From assembly GCA_017470945.1 (NCBI GenBank), contig JAFUXH010000098.1, positions 1 through 53,358 on the forward strand: 53,358 nucleotides of DNA, written 5' to 3'. A program made the position numbers and the translations under genes. This document shows, one piece after another, positions 44,856 through 52,427 of the stretch (positions are counted from its first letter, which is position 1; each line of letters opens with the position of its first letter). The notes under the pieces are model-generated. The model searched no databases. It saw nothing but the letters and a program-made list of their open reading frames with translations, and was not told the DNA's origin. The stretch comes from Clostridia bacterium. GTDB taxonomy: Bacteria; Bacillota; Clostridia; Christensenellales; Aristaeellaceae.

Positions 44856-44907
44856 AAACCGTTGGTTGAATGCGCATTTTGCAACCAGCGGTTGCAACCG
44901 GCGGTTG
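44856..44907. promoter_or_regulatory. Phased array of CAACC-N3-GGTTG dyads, candidate operator
   Basis: Two perfect 13-bp dyads stand in tandem, CAACCAGCGGTTG (44882-44894) and CAACCGGCGGTTG (44895-44907). A third with one changed base, AAACCGTTGGTTG, is at 44856-44868; the 13 bases between start with the palindrome AATGCGCATT. All lie on a 13-bp grid directly upstream of the XRE promoter. Confidence 0.75.
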
Positions 44908-44918
44908 ACGCCGCATTT

Positions 44919-45440
44919 TTACGGCAGCCGCTTGACCGGCGGCAGCGGCGCATCGGCCACCACCCGGATGGAAGCGATCACCGGCATATCGACGGGCTTG
45001 TTCCACGTTTCCTTCCCGAAAGTGGGCGTCTCCGCCAGCGCGTCCAGCACGCCCCACCCCTGGGTCATCATGCCGAAGGCGGCGTATTTGCCATCCAGCC
45101 GATGGGCGTCCTGATGGCAGATGAAAAACTGGGTGCCGGCGGTGTTGGGCGCCTCGTCCCGGGCCATGGAAATCGCCCCCCGGGCGTGGGTCAGCCCGGT
45201 ATCCACCCCGTTTTCGGCAAACTCGCCGAAAATGTGAAAATCGCTGTCGGTCATGATGTCGTTATCCGGCGAACCGCCCTGGATCACGAAACCCTTGACG
45301 ATCCGGCAGAAGGCCAGGCCGTCAAAGAAGCCCCCGTTGGCCGCCTCGGCGAAGGACGCCACGGTGATGGGCGCTTTATCGGGGTACAGCGCAAAGCGCA
45401 TTTGGCCGCCGTCCCTCATGGTGATGATGCATTCCGTCAT
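44919..45440 (-). CDS. Cyclophilin-type peptidyl-prolyl cis-trans isomerase
   Basis: A 173-residue cyclophilin that speeds proline isomerisation in protein folding. The core motifs are FCRIVKGFVIQGGSPDND (FxRVxxGFxxQGGD), GAISMARDEAPNTAGTQFFI and AAFGMM. Cytoplasmic, short form without signal. The start at 45440 fits AGGAGG eight bases upstream; the ATG at 45446 is too close. Transcribed in the same direction as the XRE gene with a 139-base gap. Confidence 0.95.
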   Translation of the reverse strand: MTECIITMRDGGQMRFALYPDKAPITVASFAEAANGGFFDGLAFCRIVKGFVIQGGSPDNDIMTDSDFHIFGEFAENGVDTGLTHARGAISMARDEAPNTAGTQFFICHQDAHRLDGKYAAFGMMTQGWGVLDALAETPTFGKETWNKPVDMPVIASIRVVADAPLPPVKRLP

Positions 45441-45477
45441 GGTCATACCCTCCTGATCAGCAGCCCCTTACCGAAAA

Positions 45478-45547
45478 GACGCGGGGCGTTCGATGCTGAT
45501 ATTCGTTTTTGAAAATTCAGGGCGTCGAAACCCGCGTCCGACGCCCC
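45478..45547 (-). promoter_or_regulatory. Competing stem-loops in the cyclophilin leader
   Basis: GACGCGGG (45478-45485) can pair with CCCGCGTC (45531-45538), GGGGCGT (45483-45489) with ACGCCCC (45541-45547), and GGGCGTCG (45520-45527) with CGACGCCC (45539-45546). The pairings exclude each other, and the last one is followed on the minus strand by TGAATTTTC. Candidate attenuator or alternative terminator of the upstream gene. Confidence 0.45.
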
Positions 45548-45614
45548 GATGGAAAATATTTGATCCGTATGCTTTTTTGCGCGGAAAGGCGTTTCCTTCC
45601 CGGCGAGCGCCCGT

Positions 45615-46520
45615 TCAGGCCGCGGGCTGCTCCTCCGCCGTTTCCTCCGCGGGGGTTTCCACGGCGGGCTCCTCCGTCAGGCTTTCCACGGCTTCATCCA
45701 CCGCTTCCTCCACCTGATTGATGATCACTTCGCCCACGCCGTCCTCGGTGGCCACGGTATCCTGCAGGTTATCCCGCTTGGCGCAGAAATAGCACAGCTT
45801 GACGCGGTTAGCGGCGATAGCCTGCTCCACGGTGCCGGCCACCAATTCGTCGGTCTGGTTCAAGGTCTGGCAATCGTCGTGGGTGTGGTAGGCCTTGCCG
45901 GAGCGGGTGTTGGTCCAATACACGGTGGTGGTGATGGCCGCCACGGCCGCTTCCTTTTGCTCAGCCGATACGGGATTGAAATCATAGCTGCTCACGCCGC
46001 CGATCAGCAGCGCCACCACGGCCACGATAGCCCCCACTTTCTTCACCTTGGGGTCGGCGTCCTTATTGGTGGCCAGGATCACGATAAAAGGCACGAAGGC
46101 CAGCACGGCCACGATCAGGCCCAGGTTGTTCCACAGCCAGAACTTCAGCTTGTTCTTTTCGGATACGGGGTTGATGTGGTTGGCCTTTTTCCACAGCTGG
46201 GACCCGATGATCAGGCACACCAGATCCAGCACCAGCAGCACGATCACCGGCACCAGGATATTCACCTGATCCAGGAATTTGGGGGTGAATTTTTCCACGG
46301 CCACAAGCAGGGCCAGCACCTCAAAGGCGATGGCGGCCAGCCACAGCACGATGGCGCCGATGCGCAGGCCCACGGTGCTCTGCTTGGTCTGGTTCAGCAG
46401 GGCCTGGGCTACTTCCTTGGCGGCCTGCTCCTTGGTGGTCTGCTGGCCGGTGGTCGCGGATACGATCTTATGCTCCTTTTTGACCGGGGCCTTTTTTTCC
46501 GGGGTATTATTCTCGGACAT
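45615..46520 (-). CDS. Membrane protein with C-terminal Ada-like zinc-binding motif
   Basis: A 301-residue protein: a charged N-terminus of about 50 residues, four hydrophobic helices (IGAIVLWLAAIAFEVLALLV, ILVPVIVLLVLDLVCLIIG, LGLIVAVLAFVPFIVILA, VGAIVAVVALLIGG), then an outer or soluble part with VYWTNTRSGKAYHTHDDCQTL and KLCYFC. The H..C...C..C pattern with a conserved GTVEQAI resembles small Ada-type zinc-binding modules attached to secreted or membrane proteins. An acidic tail (VEEAVDEAVESLTEEP) ends the protein. Function unknown. ATG at 46520 after GGAGTG; the longer upstream frame crosses the intergenic region. Confidence 0.8.
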   Translation of the reverse strand: MSENNTPEKKAPVKKEHKIVSATTGQQTTKEQAAKEVAQALLNQTKQSTVGLRIGAIVLWLAAIAFEVLALLVAVEKFTPKFLDQVNILVPVIVLLVLDLVCLIIGSQLWKKANHINPVSEKNKLKFWLWNNLGLIVAVLAFVPFIVILATNKDADPKVKKVGAIVAVVALLIGGVSSYDFNPVSAEQKEAAVAAITTTVYWTNTRSGKAYHTHDDCQTLNQTDELVAGTVEQAIAANRVKLCYFCAKRDNLQDTVATEDGVGEVIINQVEEAVDEAVESLTEEPAVETPAEETAEEQPAA

Positions 46521-46604
46521 TTTTTTCACTCCAATCTGAACGTTTTGGTTCTTCTCTATTATACATGAAATTTCTGGATTTTCAACAAATTGTAGAAAAC
46601 TTTC

Positions 46605-46633
46605 TTGACGAAACACCATATTCTGTGCATAAT
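46605..46633 (+). promoter_or_regulatory. Promoter of the DUF937-like gene
   Basis: TTGACG (46605-46610), 17 bases, CATAAT (46628-46633); RBS AAAGGAG follows at about 46646. Confidence 0.82.
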
Positions 46634-46663
46634 GGAAACAAATAGAAAGGAGCCTGATCATTC

Positions 46664-47362
46664 ATGGACATAAATTCTTTGCTTCCCCTGCTGCTGGGCG
46701 GCAGCAACGCCGATGAAATCAGCCGTCAAAGCGGCGCCTCCACCCAGGATGTGGCCAGCGTGCTCACCTCCGCCCTGCCCCTGCTGCTGGGCGGGCAAAA
46801 CGACCAGGATACCGCCCGGGCCGTATCCAAGAGCACCGGGCTGAACCTGAGCACCATTTTGAGCATCCTGGCTGCCGCGGCGCCCTTCCTGCAAAGCCTG
46901 CTGGGCGGCGGGAACGAAAGTGGCAGCGGCGGCCTGGCCGGGCTGCTGGGCGGCCTGCTGGGGGGCAATTCCTCTTCCGGCCAAAGCAACCCCCTGGAGG
47001 CGCTGACCGGCCTGTTCGGCGGCGGCATGACGGCCTCCTCCGATCCCGCGCCCGTGCCTGCCGCGTCCAACGCCAGCCAGCCCACCGTCATCAAAAACCC
47101 CAACAAGAAAACCACCGCGAAAAAAACGTCCGCTTCGGGCAAAACGACCGCCGCCAAGACTTCTTCGGCGAAAACATCCACCGCGAAAACTTCTTCGGCC
47201 AAGACTACCACGACCGCGAAAAAGACGTCCACGGCGAAAACGTCCACCGCAAAGACCGCTTCCACCGCCAAAACCACCACGGCGAAAAAGACCACCGCCG
47301 CCAAGACCACGGCATCCACGAAAAAAACCACCACAGCCAAGAAAACTGCGCCGAAAAAGTAA
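46664..47362 (+). CDS. DUF937-like protein with histone-H1-like Lys/Thr/Ala-rich tail
   Basis: A 232-residue protein. Residues 1-75 resemble the DUF937 fold (LLPLLLGGSNADEISRQSG, TSALPLLLGGQN), followed by a glycine-rich stretch (GLAGLLGGLLGGN) and a neutral linker. From about residue 145 to the end the chain is a low-complexity tail of lysine, threonine, alanine and serine in KT, AKT and AKKT units with almost no acidic residues, like bacterial histone-H1-like and PAKKA-type tails that bind DNA. No signal peptide or membrane helix. A nucleoid or nucleic-acid role is likely but unproven. ATG at 46664. Confidence 0.82.
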   Translation: MDINSLLPLLLGGSNADEISRQSGASTQDVASVLTSALPLLLGGQNDQDTARAVSKSTGLNLSTILSILAAAAPFLQSLLGGGNESGSGGLAGLLGGLLGGNSSSGQSNPLEALTGLFGGGMTASSDPAPVPAASNASQPTVIKNPNKKTTAKKTSASGKTTAAKTSSAKTSTAKTSSAKTTTTAKKTSTAKTSTAKTASTAKTTTAKKTTAAKTTASTKKTTTAKKTAPKK

Positions 47363-47389
47363 TGCTTTCGCGATAAAACCACACAAAAA

Positions 47390-47420
47390 ACTGCTGCGGA
47401 GTCACAAATCCCGCAGCAGT
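47390..47420. terminator. Bidirectional terminator between convergent genes
   Basis: A perfect 10-bp stem ACTGCTGCGG / CCGCAGCAGT with an 11-base loop, CTTTTTATG on the plus side and TTTTTTGTGTGG on the minus side. It can serve both the DUF937-like gene and the rhamnose operon. Confidence 0.9.
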
Positions 47421-47446
47421 CTTTTTATGCGCCGCAAGCGCAGTTT

Positions 47447-47607
47447 ATACTAAATTGCGTCAAAAATGTCGAAAGATTCGGGATGGATTTTTCGCACTGA
47501 CTAAGCTGAACGAAGGGAGGCGTAGCAGCGCTACGTTGACCGGAGTGAAGCAACGTCAGCGCGAAAAAGACGCCCGAAGATTCAACGTTTTAGGCGCGAT
47601 TTAGTAT
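47447..47607. mobile_element. MITE-like non-coding element with imperfect terminal inverted repeats
   Basis: The 161-bp element begins ATACTAAATTGCGTC and ends in the matching GGCGCGATTTAGTAT. The arms match imperfectly over about 36 bp and continue inward, for instance TTTTTCGCACTGAC (47488-47501) against GTCAGCGCGAAAAA (47555-47568), with GCGTAGCAGCGCTACG at the centre. There is no ORF. Its right end overlaps the first base of the rhaD stop codon. Confidence 0.8.
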
Positions 47608-48419
47608 CACGACAGATACCCTTCCCGGGCTTTGATATTGAAGCGCTTTTCCAATTGGTGCATCTGCTCGTCGGTGATGGTGTTCACCAGGGGCAGGTGG
47701 GCGATCTTCATGTAGATTTCCGCGGCCTTTTCAGCGGTCTCGATGAGGCCGAAGGTCTCGTCCAGGTCCTTGCCCGCGCCGTAAATGCCGTGCTGGCTCC
47801 ACACTACCAGGCGGGCCGTCAGCATCTTTTCAGCGGTAGCTTCGCCGATCTCGTTGGTGCCGCAGAGCATCCAGGGCAGCACGTTGACGCCTTCGGGGAA
47901 CACCACGATGCACTCGGTGCACATCTGCCACAGGGTGCGGGTGAATTTCTTTTCGTCCAGATCGTGGACGTAGGTCATGGCCAGCAGATTGGCGGGATGG
48001 CAGTGCATGACGACACGGTTTTTGTCATCGACCTTCAAGCGCGCCACATGGCTCATCATGTGGGCCGGGAACTCGCTGGTGAACTGGCCGCCATCGGTGT
48101 AGCCCCACAGCAGGTCGGCCTGCTGGCCCTGCTCCTTCAGGCGCACGATGCCCAGGTTCACGTCGGGAGCATACTGCACATTCTTGAAATACTTGCCGGT
48201 GCCGGTGACCAGGAAATACTTGCCGTCCAGTTCGGGGGCGGTGAAGCCCGTGGGGATGGTGCGCAGCACGTAATCGGTGTCCAGGTATTCGGCCACATCC
48301 TTTTCATCCAGCATCAAAGAGATGTTCCCGCCGTTGCGCTCGTCCCAGCCGTGGTCGTACATGTTGGTAGCAGTGCGGATCATTTCTACCATGAACGGGG
48401 CCATCAAAATATCTTTCAT
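47607..48419 (-). CDS. rhaD: Rhamnulose-1-phosphate aldolase
   Basis: A 270-residue class II aldolase splitting L-rhamnulose-1-phosphate into dihydroxyacetone phosphate and L-lactaldehyde. The zinc-binding residues are in VVMHCHPANLLA and the later WSQHGIYG; GGNISLML and VTGTGKYFKN complete the active site. Length and N-terminus fit RhaD rather than fuculose aldolase. ATG at 48419 after AAAAGGAGG. Third gene of the rhamnose operon, separated from the isomerase by a palindromic repeat; its stop codon lies at the edge of the MITE-like element. Confidence 0.95.
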   Translation of the reverse strand: MKDILMAPFMVEMIRTATNMYDHGWDERNGGNISLMLDEKDVAEYLDTDYVLRTIPTGFTAPELDGKYFLVTGTGKYFKNVQYAPDVNLGIVRLKEQGQQADLLWGYTDGGQFTSEFPAHMMSHVARLKVDDKNRVVMHCHPANLLAMTYVHDLDEKKFTRTLWQMCTECIVVFPEGVNVLPWMLCGTNEIGEATAEKMLTARLVVWSQHGIYGAGKDLDETFGLIETAEKAAEIYMKIAHLPLVNTITDEQMHQLEKRFNIKAREGYLS

Positions 48420-48436
48420 TTTTTCCTCCTTTTTTC

Positions 48437-48512
48437 CTGGGGGAAACCGTTCTTTGAAGCCAAAGAACGGTTTCCCCCAGACCCCTTTCCAAGAAAGCTA
48501 CCCGGGGTCTGG
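48437..48512. repeat. Palindromic intergenic repeat element inside the rhamnose operon
   Basis: A perfect 20-bp stem (CTGGGGGAAACCGTTCTTTG 48437-48456 with its complement 48461-48480) around a 4-base loop AAGC, followed by a second pair CCAGACCCC (48477-48485) / GGGGTCTGG (48504-48512). It fills most of the gap between the isomerase and rhaD genes. A degenerate copy is at 29239-29282. Confidence 0.9.
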
Positions 48513-48542
48513 TGTATATTCGCAATGGTTGTTTTCCATTGA

Positions 48543-49970
48543 TTATCTTGTGATCACATCAACGGGCACATTGAAGATCTTAGCGACTTTCAGGAGGGTG
48601 TCGATGTGACGGCCCACGGCTGCGGCCATGTGGTGAGTGGGGCCGGCCTCGCTCCAACGGTTGCAGAAATCCCGGGCCCCGCAGGTGAAGCGCATGCGCA
48701 TGTTGGTGTCGCCAAAGGTGAAGATGGGGCCCTCCTCGTTGACGCCCTCGGCCACCACGAATTTGAAGTGGCCGTCCCGATCCTGGGTGATGCCCAGGAA
48801 CGTGATGGGGCTGTTGGTGGGCGGGTAGAACTGGGTCAGATAACCGCCGCCTGTCTTGCCGTGGAACACGGGCACGATCTTCATGGTGGGTTTCTTCGCC
48901 TGGCTGATGTCCGCGTCGCCGGAGCCGGAGTGGCCGATGATGCAGATATCCTCGTTAAAGTCGATGGAGTACATTTCGGAAAGCTGGCCCGTGCCCGCGA
49001 TCACCTTCAAAATGCCCATGGCCATGGCCACCTTGATATCGCCCTCCACGGCGCAGGCGGTGCCCTGCTTGATCAGCATGGAGAAGGCGGGGATCAGCAT
49101 GCTGTCCAGTTTGCCCGCGATGCCCTGGGCGAAGCCGTCGTAGTGGCTGGCCACAAAGCCCAACTGCTCGTCCTTGCACCACTGCTCGAAGGCCACGACA
49201 TACTTTGCCATATCCCACACAGTTTCTATGGTCGCGCCGCCCTCGATATCGAAGGTGTCCAGGATATCCTGGGCCTTGGCGCGGATGGCGTCCTCGTCGG
49301 TGATGTTGTCGGCAATAGCCCACATCTTTTCCCAGTCAAACTGCTTGGTGTACAGCCACATCCGGTGATACAGGTTGGTTTCGTCGATGTACAGGTCCAT
49401 CATGCCGGGATAGGGGCGGCCGATCTGGGCGATGTTGGTGTTGCGGAAGCGGCGGCGCACCTGGGCGGCCTTGCACCAGTCGATGATTTCTTTTTCCACT
49501 TCGGGGTCGCCGCCCTCCACCACGCCGGTAATGACGGCGTGGCGTTTGCCGGCCCGCTCCAGATCGGCCACCATTTCGCCCACAGCGCCGCAGGCGTAAA
49601 GCTCGCCCAGCCAGGTGGCGTTGTCGGTGTTGGGATAGTCGGGGGCCTTTTTCTTTTGCACGTTCACCAGCACCACCGGCACATCCAGATCCCGGACGGC
49701 GGGGAGCATATTGTAGCTGGTGGCGTAGGTCAGCAATTGCAGAATGACAAGATCTACGTCCGCGGCGCGGAACTTGTCCCCGGCATCCATGGCCTTTTCC
49801 TTGGTGGTGACGATGCCGCCATCCGCGATATCGACGGTATCCGGGATCAGCTTTTTGAAGTCAGCATACTGCCCTTCAAATTCCGGTACAAGAGACGGGA
49901 ATTGGGGCAGATATGCGCCTAAAGCAATGGCGAATACGCCGATTCTTGCTTTGGTTTCAACTAACATCAT
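48543..49970 (-). CDS. L-fucose/L-arabinose isomerase family protein
   Basis: A 475-residue aldose-ketose isomerase of the AraA/FucI superfamily. Recognisable parts are QLLTYATSYNMLPAVRDLDVPVVLVN, GVVEGGDPEVEKEI, ACAVEGDIKVAMAM and HHMAAAVGRH; Glu in AVEGDI and His in GPTHHMAA are likely metal ligands (family analogy). It is not a classical RhaA. Its place between rhaB and rhaD implies that it isomerises L-rhamnose, or a related 6-deoxyhexose, to the ketose. ATG at 49970 (GGAGGATGATGC upstream) overlaps the kinase TGA. Confidence 0.85.
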   Translation of the reverse strand: MMLVETKARIGVFAIALGAYLPQFPSLVPEFEGQYADFKKLIPDTVDIADGGIVTTKEKAMDAGDKFRAADVDLVILQLLTYATSYNMLPAVRDLDVPVVLVNVQKKKAPDYPNTDNATWLGELYACGAVGEMVADLERAGKRHAVITGVVEGGDPEVEKEIIDWCKAAQVRRRFRNTNIAQIGRPYPGMMDLYIDETNLYHRMWLYTKQFDWEKMWAIADNITDEDAIRAKAQDILDTFDIEGGATIETVWDMAKYVVAFEQWCKDEQLGFVASHYDGFAQGIAGKLDSMLIPAFSMLIKQGTACAVEGDIKVAMAMGILKVIAGTGQLSEMYSIDFNEDICIIGHSGSGDADISQAKKPTMKIVPVFHGKTGGGYLTQFYPPTNSPITFLGITQDRDGHFKFVVAEGVNEEGPIFTFGDTNMRMRFTCGARDFCNRWSEAGPTHHMAAAVGRHIDTLLKVAKIFNVPVDVITR

Positions 49971-51241
49971 GCATCATCCTCCATTTGTATTTTCAAATTG
50001 CCAAGCGCCGTCGCCTCGATGGGCAGGGCGATCACTTCTTTTTGGGTCGCTTCCTCGGTCAAACGATTCAGGAATTGATTCTTGGCCCCGCCGCCCACGA
50101 TGTACAATTTTTGATAGGTTTTCCCGGTGTTTTTTTCGATTTCCTCAATGGCCTGCCTGTACCCCTGGGCCAGGGAGCGGTAGGCGCAGCGGAAATACCC
50201 GGCGGTGCATTTGGGCGGGTGGGGCAGCCGTTCGTCAAAGGCCGCCTTCATGCTCTCCGGGGCCAGGAAGATGGGATCGTTCACATCCACCAGGTGATCG
50301 AAGTGCTTTTCCTCCGCTTCCTTCGTGATTTCATCCCAGGGCGTATCGGGGCACAATTCCGAGCGCAGCCGGTTCACCAGCCACATACCCATGATATTTT
50401 TTTGATAGCGGTTATACCCCACGCCGCCCTCGTTGGAATAATTGGCGGCCTGGCTGTTTTCGTCGGTCAGGGGCTTGGGGGTTTTGACGCCCAGCAGGCT
50501 CCAGGTGCCGGAAGAAATATACAATTCGTTTCCTTCCATGGGAAGCCCTTCCACGGCGCTGCCGGTATCGTGGGTAGCGCAGAGGACGACGTTGATGCCC
50601 TTATATTTTCCGATCACGGCGCCGGGCTGCTGCAGGGGTTTGAAAAACCGTTTGGGCAGCTCCAGAGCGCGGATGATGTCCTCGTCGTATTCCCCGGTTT
50701 CCGCGTTCACCATGCCGCCGGTGGTGGCGTTGGTGTATTCGTGGCTTTTCACGCCGCTGAGCCGATACATCAGGTATTCCGGCATCATCAGGAACCCGCA
50801 AGCCTTCTCCAGCCGCCCGGCCAGTTTGTCGGCATACAGCTGGTAGATGGTATTGAAGGGCTGGAACTGAATGCCCGTACGGCGGTACAATTCCGCAAAG
50901 GGCATTTTTTCATGGACTTGGGGGATCACTTCCTCCGTCCTGCCGTCCCGGTAGGCGTAGCAGGGCAGGATAGGCGCATCGTGATCCATCAGCACATAAT
51001 CCACGCCCCAGGTGTCGATGGACAGGCTTTCAATCACCGGATACTGCTTCAACGCCTCGTCGATCCCGGCCTTCACGTAGCCCTCCAGCGCTTGAATATC
51101 CCAGGTCAAATGACCATCCTGTTCAACGACGCCGTTGGGAAAGCGGTATACTTCCCGGGTTTGCAGCCCGCCCGCTTCCCGCCAGCCCACAATGTGCCGG
51201 CCAGACGACGCGCCGATATCGATGGCAAGATAATATTTCAC
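49967..51241 (-). CDS. rhaB: Rhamnulokinase
   Basis: A 424-residue FGGY-family kinase phosphorylating L-rhamnulose. N-terminal phosphate-binding loop AIDIGASSGRHIVG, substrate region SIDTWGVDYVL and PEYLMYRLSG, then CATHDTGSAVEGLP and SSGTWSLLG, and the C-terminal adenosine motif YIVGGGAKNQFLNR. The start is a GTG at 51241, seven bases after GGGAGG; the GTG at 51256 is within the RBS. First gene of the operon rhaB-isomerase-rhaD. Confidence 0.95.
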   Translation of the reverse strand: MKYYLAIDIGASSGRHIVGWREAGGLQTREVYRFPNGVVEQDGHLTWDIQALEGYVKAGIDEALKQYPVIESLSIDTWGVDYVLMDHDAPILPCYAYRDGRTEEVIPQVHEKMPFAELYRRTGIQFQPFNTIYQLYADKLAGRLEKACGFLMMPEYLMYRLSGVKSHEYTNATTGGMVNAETGEYDEDIIRALELPKRFFKPLQQPGAVIGKYKGINVVLCATHDTGSAVEGLPMEGNELYISSGTWSLLGVKTPKPLTDENSQAANYSNEGGVGYNRYQKNIMGMWLVNRLRSELCPDTPWDEITKEAEEKHFDHLVDVNDPIFLAPESMKAAFDERLPHPPKCTAGYFRCAYRSLAQGYRQAIEEIEKNTGKTYQKLYIVGGGAKNQFLNRLTEEATQKEVIALPIEATALGNLKIQMEDDA

Positions 51242-51277
51242 GCGCAAACCTCCCACCGTTTATTCATGATTGGCTTT

Positions 51278-51307
51278 ATTATATCATACACAGCCGCTCC
51301 TGGTAAA
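51278..51307 (-). promoter_or_regulatory. Promoter of the rhamnose operon
   Basis: Minus strand TTTACC (51307-51302), 18 bases, TATAAT (51283-51278), about 37 bases before the GTG start. The poor -35 suggests dependence on an activator. Confidence 0.65.
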
Positions 51308-51340
51308 GAAGAAAATCACGCGTGAAAAAAGCGCGCAAAA

Positions 51341-51368
51341 AAAGAACAACCTTTGTTGGCCGTTCTTT
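51341..51368 (-). terminator. Terminator behind bioY
   Basis: On the minus strand AAAGAAC, a short inner stem (AAC/GTT with a GGCC bulge) and GTTCTTT, followed by TTTT. It lies just downstream of the bioY stop. Confidence 0.75.
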
Positions 51369-51383
51369 CAACACGTTATCCCG

Positions 51384-51941
51384 TCAAGAAATTTTCAGCG
51401 CGGGCGCCAGCCGCCGGGAAAGCACAAGGGCCAGGCCCAGCTTCACCAGATCCGGCACGATAAAGGGAAACACGCACCAGGACAGCACCGCCGTCAGCGC
51501 CACAGGCCCGTTGGCCCGGGCGTACACCACCATGAACCACGCGGTGCCCAGGGCGTAGCACAGCGCCAGGCCCACGATCATGGCCAGCGCCTCCGCCCGC
51601 CAGCCCGTGCCCAGGCAGCGGGTCAGCAGCCAGTAGGCCAGGCCCATCAGTAAAAAGCCCACGATATAGCCCCCCGTGCTGCCCAGCAGGATGCCTACGC
51701 CAGAGGAAAATCCCGCGAACACCGGGATGCCCACCGCGCCCAGCAGGATATACAGCAGCACCGACACCGTGCCCCGCTTGCCGCCCAGCAGGGAGAGCAC
51801 CAGGAACACCGCGAAGGTTTGCATGGTAAACGGCACGCTGGCCGGGATGCTGATCCAGGAGCAAAGGGCGATCAGCACCGCCCCAATGGCCATATAGGCC
51901 AGATCAAGGGTTTGAAAAGAACGCTTATTCGCCGCGGACAT
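51384..51941 (-). CDS. bioY: Biotin transporter BioY (ECF substrate-specific subunit)
   Basis: A 185-residue membrane protein with six helices. Landmarks include ISIPASVPFTMQTFAVFL, LLGGKRGTVSVLLYILLGAVGIPVFAGF seen here as LYILLGAVGIPVFAGF, and GSTGGYIVGFL. It binds biotin and works with EcfT and two EcfA subunits encoded elsewhere, or alone. ATG at 51941 after GGAGGTGCCTT; it overlaps the end of the DUF1284 gene by 17 bases. Confidence 0.95.
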   Translation of the reverse strand: MSAANKRSFQTLDLAYMAIGAVLIALCSWISIPASVPFTMQTFAVFLVLSLLGGKRGTVSVLLYILLGAVGIPVFAGFSSGVGILLGSTGGYIVGFLLMGLAYWLLTRCLGTGWRAEALAMIVGLALCYALGTAWFMVVYARANGPVALTAVLSWCVFPFIVPDLVKLGLALVLSRRLAPALKIS

Positions 51942-52320
51942 AAGGCACCTCCGTTCGTTTGCACAAATCGAACCACGCGCAGGAAGCGCAAATGCGCTGG
52001 AAGGCATCCGTGGCAAAAACCGCCTCCCGGGCTTTCCGGGAAAGATCCTGCCAAGCCGCCGTATCGCCCGGGGCCAGGCCGCAGGCTTCCGCCACGGCGC
52101 GATCCATGCGGGTCACCTTATCCGGCGTGTCGCACGCGCTTCCCTGCCGGTGGGGGCATTGTACGCACAGATCGTCGCACCCCGTCGCCAGGGTCACCTG
52201 GGTTTCCGGCGAATGCCGCAGCATTTCCACCACACGCGTCATATGGGCGGTAAAGGCCGCGTCGTAGCCATGGCCGGTGAATTTCTGAATGCAAAGCAGG
52301 TGATGGGGCCGCAGGTTCAT
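51925..52320 (-). CDS. DUF1284 domain protein
   Basis: A 131-residue soluble protein of the DUF1284 family, starting MNLRPHHLLCIQKFTGHGYD and containing cysteines in GCDDLCVQCPHRQGSAC and CASCAWFDLC. The paired CxxC motifs suggest an iron-sulfur or zinc site (inference). Function unknown. ATG at 52320 after GGGAGGAAG. It shares a transcript with bioY, which it overlaps. Confidence 0.88.
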   Translation of the reverse strand: MNLRPHHLLCIQKFTGHGYDAAFTAHMTRVVEMLRHSPETQVTLATGCDDLCVQCPHRQGSACDTPDKVTRMDRAVAEACGLAPGDTAAWQDLSRKAREAVFATDAFQRICASCAWFDLCKRTEVPYVRGE

Positions 52321-52355
52321 CTTTCGAGCTTCCTCCCGTTGATTTCCCGCCCGAT

Positions 52356-52384
52356 ATTCTATCACAGACCACAGCAAAATTCAA
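52356..52384 (-). promoter_or_regulatory. Promoter of the DUF1284-bioY unit
   Basis: Minus strand TTGAAT (52384-52379), 17 bases, TAGAAT (52361-52356). No BirA-type operator was seen around it. Confidence 0.65.
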
Positions 52385-52427
52385 TAGTTCGGAAGCTTGC
52401 TGGCCGATCCTTTGAAACGGCCGGATA

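Noticed and set aside
47101-47360. Short repeats resembling a tandem-repeat or CRISPR-like array
   Set aside because: The repeats are codons for Lys, Thr, Ala and Ser in frame with the DUF937-like gene; there are no spacers of constant length.
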